DNA from: Halicephalobus mephisto
Lineage: Eukaryota > Nematoda > Chromadorea > Rhabditida > Panagrolaimidae
Direction: 5' to 3'
DNA length: 64,000 nt
Assembly (NCBI GenBank): GCA_009193035.1
Contig: SWDT01000010.1
Span: 310,001-374,000 of the forward strand
Position 1 is the stretch's first letter; every line of letters starts with the position of its first letter. Shown one piece after another: positions 57,028-64,000 of the stretch. The notes under the pieces are model-generated. The model was not told the origin of the DNA. It was given only the letters and a program-made list of their open reading frames with translations, and ran no database searches. Both the position numbers and the translations under genes were made by a program.

Positions 57028-59650
57028 TTACGGTGAGTTCCGATTGTACGGCTTATCTGATTTTTTGAGAGCTACTTTGAGTCTCTTGGAGCCGATTTGA
57101 AAACCATTCATTCCATTTATGGCGCTTTGGGCGTTTGCAGGGTTGTCGAAACTCACAAATCCTGAAACACCGATAATCATTTTTCCACAACGACAAACTG
57201 CAGGAACTCACCAAAGCATTTACTCAAATTCGTCTGCTTGTCAATATAGACTTTTGCGGATAAAACTGTTCCAAAGTGGGCAAACAAGTTCCTTAAGTCG
57301 TCATCTCCAAACTCCTGAGGCAAGTGGTAGATGAATAAATTACAACCTTCAGGCCCTTTGCTCATGTTTGAGCCACTAGCTGGTCTGTGGACCATGTTCG
57401 GTTCCACAATACCAGTGGACAGTATCGGAAGTTGTCTCTGAACCAAGTTTAGGTTGGGATCCACAAAGGGGATTCCTGTTGTTGACGAAGCGAGTGTGGC
57501 CGGCTGAGTAAGAGCACTATAGCTTGCTACCTGAGAAAGGAGAGCTCCTGAAGTGGGAACCAACGGAGTCAGCCCTAGAGCGGATGGCTGGCTAAGGAAT
57601 GGCATCTCGAATTGAGCTTGTTGTTGTTGTTTAAGAAGTTCCAGGTATTGTTGTTGTTGCTGGAGGGCTTGAAGTTGCTGTTGTTGTTGGAGAACTGCTG
57701 GAGCTAAAACGGAGCATTATTAGAAAAACTCCAAAATCCACTCTAAAGCATCCACAGCAATATTAATTTTAAAAGTAAATCTCAAATCTAGAATCAGTTG
57801 AAAATCCTCCACTGCAGTCAGTCATCACTCCAAGAACACTCAACTTTACCTGGTCCACCTTCGTTCAATTCAGCAGTTCCATTACTAGGAGTCAACTTCT
57901 TCGAACTTCCAGGTTCTCCTCCACTGCTACTAATGCCAGAAGCATTGCTAGCTCCAGCAGTGGTAGCAGCACTCGTTAAACTCGCGATAACTAAACTTCT
58001 ATCCTCCTAATCTCGTTCTCGCCAAAGTAAAAATCTCAACCATACCTGTTCCCAACAATGTAGCCACTCCAGGATTCTGCAACAGTACGCCCAGCGAAGT
58101 CAATTGATTCGTCACATTTCCAGTCAGTCCGTTTCCTTGTAGAAGCTGCAGGACTGTAGATTCATTAGGACTCTGAGTTCCTTTTTTCGAATCTTTGTCT
58201 TTCGTTGTATCGGCCAACTTAACCACCATAGGCTTGGTACAGCCCTAAAAGTAACGTAGATTACTGCAAACTTGGAAAATTACAATAAAATCTCCTAGAG
58301 CACCACCTCCACCAACAACTGTGTTTCCTTTTTGGGGACCACAAAATGAGGATTACGGTTTTTGCCGACAACACAAAAGCGCCTTTTTCTTTTCTAGAAT
58401 ACCGATAACAGTAAACAAAACAATAGGAGCTACCGTACATAGTTACACATTATGCGGAAGCATTTGCAGGTTTTACAGTAATCTTAAACAAAAGTAAAAG
58501 GACTTGGTGCTTTCGGTGCTCGCTCGACGGACAAAGAACTATGAAAATGTAACTAATAGTAAACTACAAGTAATAGCAGAAAACCCTTTCCGTGCGTACC
58601 TCAAAAGTCCTTGACTGGTGCATCTGCCGGATAGCTTGATGGGCACAAGAACGACTCACAAATGTAACAAAAGCACAACCTGTAAACGAACAACAACATT
58701 AAATAACTAAGTAAATGCGAAGCGGATTACACAGGAGATTCGTAAGGGTTCGTTCTGATCGAATTTGATCACGAGAGGAAATCTCCTCTCGCATGTTCTC
58801 CACCACCTTAATATGTAATCCACTTACAAATGCAATTGTAATAATTAATTTTCCCGATGATTTCCTTGCCAAAGCAGGACAGTGTTGAATAATAATAGTA
58901 ATTTTGAACTAGCGTGCGACCAAAGCACATAACGAAAACGAACCAAAAACGATAAATTGATGTTTTTACAAAAAGCAACGACACTGGAAAAAGTGAAAAC
59001 GGGAAAAGCTGTGTCTGGGGGTTTAAGTGAATAAGTCAGTAACCGACCTCGACTTCTTCCTGTTGCGGAATCTCGGAGGACAGTCACCTCCTCGATTGTG
59101 CCAAATGGGTCAAATAGCTCTTTGACATCATCTTCCGTTGCTGTTCTGCTTAGCATACCAACAAACAGCTTTCGTTCTGAAGATTCATATATGAATCATT
59201 GAGTTCTCAATGAGTAAGCATCTCACCGTTTCTATTTTCGGCATCTGCTGGTTTCACCTGCATAGGATTATGCATCCCCGGAAGTATTTTGGTATTGTGG
59301 AGAGCGCCCTGAGCCTTCATGGCATCTGCACGATGATAAAAGGTCACAAAGCAACATCCTGGAAGGATCATAATCGCATCCACGTGAAATAAGATACTCA
59401 CCTTTAGATTCGCCAGTTTCTTTGTCTCTGTGGATATTCAGTTGATAAACTGGGCCAAATTCGTCGAATAACTTCATACAATCGACTTCGGTGTAGGTGC
59501 GAGGGATCTGCAAACAAAGAGTTCATCCACTTGACCGCGAGTGCACTTACTAAACACTAGACAAACAAACAAAAATCAACTTGCCTGTCCAATGAACAGT
59601 TTTATCGTATCGGCATCTGGTTCCTTGGGAACTGATCCAGGATGCTCCAT
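57028..59650 (-). CDS. etr-1: CELF/CUGBP-type RNA-binding protein
   Basis: Nine exons (59650-59585, 59507-59402, 59358-59227, 59176-59048, 58679-58600, 58244-58046, 57990-57850, 57703-57212, 57161-57028) join in frame to 492 residues. Three RRMs are present: RRM1 ([19 protein letters not shown]), RRM2 ([16 protein letters not shown]) and RRM3 ([23 protein letters not shown]). The divergent linker between RRM2 and RRM3 carries a glutamine-rich tract encoded near 57612-57700. CELF proteins control alternative splicing and mRNA stability; worm ETR-1 acts in muscle. Intron 1 begins with GC (59584). The start is provisional: the RRM1 start is internal to longer isoforms in relatives, and upstream exons may lie to the right. 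Confidence 0.9.
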
Positions 59651-60209
59651 TCCTGGATTATCTTTAAAAATATTTAAAAATGCAACGTGGCAAGAATAGG
59701 ACAAGGAAGAAAAATATCAACCGAGAAACAGTTTGCTGCAGGAAAAGATCCACCCCAGGAACTGCTGTCTTCCGATCAGCTTACTTTACAACTGTTTTGT
59801 TCGGAAAAGCCTCTGAACAACAAGGAACGAGCAGCTGCCGTACCAGACGCACGTCGGCTGGCACTCCGAGTTGTGCCTCGCCGATCGATAGTGGCGATCT
59901 TCGTGACAGGACAATTTGTCGTCTATTTTGTCATTGGTCATTTTCTTCGTTGTGCATTATTAGTTTATCGACAGAAATTGATAATAATCTGCAGTAATTA
60001 ATTAAGAAAAGAAATCAAAGAAAAAGCAGGTGTTTATTTGTAGTTTAGCCAGATTTGACCACTGCGCGAAAGTCAAATAGTCAATGCTGGACTAGGGAAC
60101 ACTTTTCTCTCGAATGGAAAGAGGACAAATTCGAAAAGATCTCCTTTTGAGCTCTGTTCATCGAACATATTGTGGATTGCTTTTCCTCGTCCCCTAATTC
60201 CTTGTTGCA
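59651..60209. other. Divergent upstream region, etr-1 / ints-7
   Basis: 559 bases between divergent starts. It may hold further 5' exons of etr-1 (a TTTTTAAAG acceptor-like sequence lies just before its first recognised exon) and the promoters of both genes. The plus-strand open frames at 59680-60001 show no known domain. Confidence 0.4.
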
Positions 60210-63203
60210 ATGATTGTGGAAAACCGGAAGTATGTGAACAACATAAAGGCCGACATCGCAGAGTTCCCGGAGATTACAACTGTGGAAGACCTGTTGGAGA
60301 GCATCAATAAAAGTAAGTCCTCATGTTCATCGACTTCATATATTAATTTTTCCAGCAATTAACAATGCTCCATATTTGGCTGCTTGCATTAGCAATGCTA
60401 TCACTTTTATACAGAAACATCCGTTCCCAGATGTCTTGAACAGGGTTTTCACTTCATTGAAGGATGTCTTCCTCAAGACGGACTCCAATCTTGTGAGGTA
60501 TCGGATTGCGGTTCTCGCTAAGGAATGCAAAACTTTTATTCGTGCCTATCAAACTCCAGAACTGATGTTGAAAGCGATGATTCAGATCAGTCACAACCGG
60601 GATCCAGAAGCAAGATCGTGTTCCTTGTTGCTACTGGCAGCCATGGCCCCCATCATGTACTCTGAAAGTCATGTAAGTTCTTTACTTGCAAATGTTTAGT
60701 AGTGAGTATTTTTTAGGCTCACCATTTGATTCTGGAAGGACTAAGTTCGCCAAATAACGATGAGCGATCTTCAGCAATTTATGCTGCTGTCGAATTTGCT
60801 AAGCATTCAATGTTGGTTGTTTTAATTGTTTAAAAGAATTATAATGATTTCCAGCCCGTTTTGCGATATCGCAATCGAGAAGTTTGACACGATGGTCTCT
60901 TCACCCTATGTAGATGAACAAACCAAAATCCGTGTCCTCAGGGCCATATCTTCTTTCAAGGATAGTGTTTCCTGTTGTGATCGTGTGGACAGACTGTGCC
61001 GTCAATTGCTCAACGGAAGTTCGTCTAAGAAGATTATCCTTGCTTCATACGAATTGCTGACTTCTGTGGCAAAGAAGCGAGGCCATGTGTACGAGCATGT
61101 GGATTTTCTTCTAAATGAACTTGAAGTGAACTCTTCTGATCCAGTGCTGGTTTCTTGCTTGGTGACGAACCTGGCTAAGATCTCAAATTCATCTCAATGG
61201 ACTGTTAATCAAGTCGAGAGATTGATGGATTTTTCGCAAGTCTTTACTTCGCAGAGATCACCTCTCGCATTGCGGCAATTCTTCAAATGTCTATCGAATA
61301 TAGTTGTGAAACCAGAGTTTATTCCGTTACTGTCAAAGAGGACATTAGTGCTGACACTATTGATGAGCCATGATGACTTTGAAACTGCTGTTTCTGCTGC
61401 TAGAGTCGCCATCAAGTTAGGCAACTTCGAACAAGGAACAGGATCAACAGTTTCTAGTGTCGTTCATCTACTTCCTTCATTATTGAACAGAATGGAGGAT
61501 TCAACGAGGAAGTTACAAAGATCTGTGAGTGTTCTTTATATTTTATTGTCTTTAAAGTCGACTTTTTAGTTACTGAAATTGACTGCGGATTATTGCAATG
61601 GTCTCTATACCGGTGACGATCAAGTTGTGTCAATTGTTACTCATTTGATGAATATTACTTCGACTTCTTCTTCATCTTATGATCTAGTGCTAGAAGCTCT
61701 AAATGCAATATGTAGTTGTTCTCCTCAGGTTTATCCTCTCGCAATGGATTTCGCGTGGAAGGTGCTGAACGAAAAGTTGGAGAGGTTGATTCAGGATGTC
61801 GACATGGAATCTAACGGCAATAATGCTTTCAAGCCTTCTAATCTTCTGATCTCATTAGTTCTGGCTCCTCAGTATATTCGTACTGTCACATCTCCAGATT
61901 TCAATGAATTTGTAACCAAATTTGCGATGAAAACCAGCTATCGACAGCAATACGAGATTGCTGTTCTTGGATTTCGCTATGGACATTGGAAGAACGTTTC
62001 TTTACCTTTATTAGAGAATATCTCCTGTGGACGACTTTCTACAACTGCCCATTATTGGATTAGTTCTCTTATTGATATTGCTTCTGCCCAGATGATCAAC
62101 TTCGACAATGGAGAGCTGGCGGTATTAAGTTCTAAGCTGTCTGCTGCAGGAGTCTTGTTCGGGGTAACTTATTTTTTATTATTGTTTCTTTATTTTGAAA
62201 TTTAGGACCTCTGTCCCAATGCAAGAAGATCGTCAAATTTTGGATTTCCATATCTCTTCATAAATATTCTTTCGAAAATTACTTTCATTTTGAGGTGTTT
62301 CTTCACTTTCATTGGTGGCAATTTGAAGTATCTAGAAGCAGGTACAGATTATGCCAAGTATGCGATTGTTACTCAGTGCGACCTGATGTTGAGGGATTGC
62401 GAGAAGATCGGTCCGTTACTTGATGAGATTGAGAAGTTTTCCTTTGATGCCGATCCGGAATCGAGAAATCATGTCATTTTGCTTCAACAATTCAAGACCT
62501 TGATTGAGTATTCATTGTTGTATCTTTCTGCAACTTCATACAAACCGTAGGTTTTTGATTCTATGATGAATATTGAGGAAATTAAATATTTAGATTACCT
62601 ACTAACTTTGTCGTGATGACTGAAAGTCCGATGAATGCTCGTTTACGGGACATCATTGCCTGGAGCCGAACTCAATTCGTAAAAATGGACCAATCCATTT
62701 GGCAAGAAAGAGTAAATTATCCCAATGTGATGTTGATCTCAGATATTCTGAAGGAACTCTACATGGCTTCCTTCTATCTTCCCAGAGCTTTCTTCCGACT
62801 GATTCATTCTACAAAGATCCATCTGAACGTCAAGGTTCCTCTTAAGAAAGACAATAACGATATCTATTTCGCCAGTCAAATAAACAAAATGCTCCCTGTT
62901 GAGGTTGAAGGCTTTGTGGAAACCAACAACCCAGCAGGGATTCAACTGGTGAATGTGAAAGGGGTACTGACTCCAGAGAAAGGATTCTCAGATGGACCAC
63001 CTCCGATATCAACGACCCATCAGAGGTCGGTTGAGTTGAACGGAGAGGACAACAGATTCCTTGCACGATTTGGATTCAATTTACCGAACCACTCAAAAGT
63101 GAATGTCAAGTTTTCGGTTACTTTTATGGATAGACAGACCAAGAAAACTTGGCAATCAAATGCTGCTGCCGACATTTTCATCAAAGTTGGAAGGAGTGAT
63201 TAA
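60210..63203 (+). CDS. ints-7: Integrator complex subunit 7
   Basis: Seven exons (60210-60312, 60356-60672, 60717-60811, 60855-61524, 61570-62163, 62206-62546, 62594-63203) encode 909 residues. The body is alpha-helical HEAT/ARM-like repeats (RYRIAVLAKECKTFIRAY, DPEARSCSLLLLAAMAP, AHHLILEGLSSPNNDERSSA as in the AHH segment of animal INTS7). The last ~140 residues are beta-rich (FYLPRAFFRLIHSTKIHL, VEVEGFVETNNPAGIQLVNV), matching the end of the family (LPLSFQRYFFQKL...VEGVVQHG). The Integrator complex cleaves snRNA precursors and paused transcripts on RNA polymerase II. The family call is by these segments and size (human about 960). Confidence 0.82.
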
Positions 63204-63271
63204 TTTTTCGGGTAAAATAAAGTTTTATTGCATATCACAAATACATTACAAGGTTATTCTATTATTACCGA

Positions 63272-63547
63272 TTAGAAAAACCCAAAGAACAAATGTCGTC
63301 TTGTTTTATGGCATTTTTGACAACAACTGCAACTGGAACACTTGCAAGCTGCGTTCTTGGTGCTGGCACAGTTACAGGTGTTGCAGCAATTGCATTCTTT
63401 CCCTGAAATTGGAGGAATATATTACTGCAGAAATTGTTAAAAGAAAAGCTCACCGCATTTGCAACCTCTACAAAGTCCCTTAGTTTTCCTTGTGTGGAAA
63501 GCTTCGGTCTTAGGCTGTAAACAAAGATCAGAACGTTGATATCGCAT
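63272..63547 (-). CDS. Metallothionein-like cysteine-rich protein
   Basis: Two exons (63547-63454, 63402-63272) encode 74 residues. After a basic N-terminal third, the protein has 14 cysteines in about 37 residues in CxC and CC patterns (CRGCKCG, ECNCCNTCNCA, ACKCSSCSCCQKC), typical of metallothioneins that bind zinc, cadmium and copper. The intron splits the cysteine region, as in worm mtl genes. The C-terminus (RRHLFFGFF) is unusual for the family. A possible upstream 47-base intron ending TTTGTTTACAG before codon 12 would give a shorter N-terminus from another first exon. Upstream on the minus strand are a TATA box and two GATA sites. It is convergent with ints-7. Confidence 0.72.
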
Positions 63548-63631
63548 TTTGGAAAGTTCACGGAAACTCGATGGACTCCAGAAGATTAAACTTGGTTAAC
63601 AGTTAAAGACAGTTGAGGTGGTGGTATTCTT

Positions 63632-63700
63632 TTTTATATTCTTTCTGTAAATCCGAAAATCCTTTCGAGGACTGATAAGGTTGTTTTTTTCTAGATAAGA
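63632..63700 (-). promoter_or_regulatory. TATA box and GATA sites of the metallothionein-like gene
   Basis: On the minus strand, TATAAAA lies at 63632-63638, 85 bases before the start codon. Further upstream are ACTGATAAGG (63671-63680 on the plus strand) and AGATAAGA (63693-63700). Intestinal metallothionein genes of C. elegans use GATA sites bound by ELT-2, so the arrangement supports gut expression of this gene. Motifs are seen; the role is inferred. Confidence 0.5.
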
Positions 63701-64000
63701 CATCAGGAGTTATTTGTTGTCAGCAACGTGGATGGGATTTCCTGTAGAAAACGAGAGTTCAAGTAGCTACTTTTAGAACAGAAAATGTTTTCCAACGAAA
63801 TTTGTTTATTTTTATGGATTGAGAAATTGTTTTCGATTGAAATCAGTGAGGAAACAACGAAAGACTTTGGAAATTAATGAAAGATAATTATTTGGCAGTT
63901 GGGAAAAATTATTTTAGAAGAATTCTCTGTAAACTTTTACAAGTTGAGATCTAGACTATTTGTATTTCTGAAAATATATGGAGCGAAGAACACTTATTTC
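63701..64000. other. Right-end intergenic sequence, nothing recognised
   Basis: A/T-rich sequence after the metallothionein-like promoter. No coding frame or RNA is supported before the window ends. Confidence 0.4.

Noticed and set aside
59680..60001. Two overlapping plus-strand frames before ints-7
   Set aside because: They end well before the ints-7 start, cannot be spliced to it in frame, and have no domains.
1..64000. tRNA, rRNA, CRISPR, bacterial or viral elements
   Set aside because: No B-box/T-loop pattern, rRNA stretch, repeat-spacer array, integrase, transposase or viral polymerase segment was recognised by eye in either strand.

Overview
The window is nuclear DNA from a nematode, most likely a free-living rhabditid close to but not obviously identical with Caenorhabditis elegans. 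The reasons are protein-coding genes on both strands at high density, very short introns (mostly 43-50 bases, GT..TTTCAG/TTTTAG ends), 3' splice acceptors sitting a few bases before many start codons (as expected for spliced-leader trans-splicing), a serpentine chemoreceptor gene, a lustrin-type secreted protein, and orthologues whose closest remembered relatives are worm proteins (top-2, rad-23, ehs-1, etr-1, prx-5, gldc-1). Exon models below were built by hand from open frames, splice sites and phase agreement; each CDS model closes in frame from start to stop.

Layout. 1-4.3 kb: drebrin-like actin-binding adaptor (+) and a small secreted ML/GM2-activator-like protein (-). 5-13.1 kb: DNA topoisomerase II (+), then COA7 and RAD23 (both -, operon-like), and a MARCH-type RING-CH ubiquitin ligase (+) reading away from RAD23. 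13.1-15.9 kb: a head-to-head pair of accessory membrane proteins, one with an unrecognised ectodomain and one a receptor-like kinase. 15.9-20.2 kb: gene-poor, with decayed coding-like fragments including a frameshifted SKICH-like piece. 20.4-21.1 kb: histone H1, followed by an orphan cluster of E2F-like sites. 22.5-23.8 kb: three tiny secreted-peptide genes, two of them paralogues. 24.9-26.6 kb: chemoreceptor. 29.3-36.1 kb: lustrin-type protein, EPS15/EHS-1 and a cathepsin A-like serine carboxypeptidase. 36.2-43.4 kb: five minus-strand genes in a row (TBCC-like, a membrane protein, glycine decarboxylase, RanBP3-like, START), a possible operon. 44-50 kb: cytochrome P450, a DDHD-family phospholipase, and a sigma-1-receptor/ERG2-like protein. 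52-63.5 kb: fatty-acid-binding protein, a proline/threonine-rich secreted protein, PEX5, the CELF/ETR-1 RNA-binding protein, Integrator subunit 7 and, at the end, a cysteine-rich metallothionein-like gene with intestinal-type GATA sites.

Most genes are independent housekeeping functions: chromosome topology and packaging (TOP-2, H1), ubiquitin and DNA repair (RAD23, MARCH), nuclear transport (RanBP3), RNA processing (INTS7, ETR-1), endocytosis and cortical actin (EHS-1, drebrin-like), peroxisome and mitochondrial functions (PEX5, COA7, GLDC), and lipid handling (START, FABP, DDHD, sigma-like, ML-like). The accessory parts worth a second look are the 13-24 kb interval and a recurrent CATATAT core inside many short introns.
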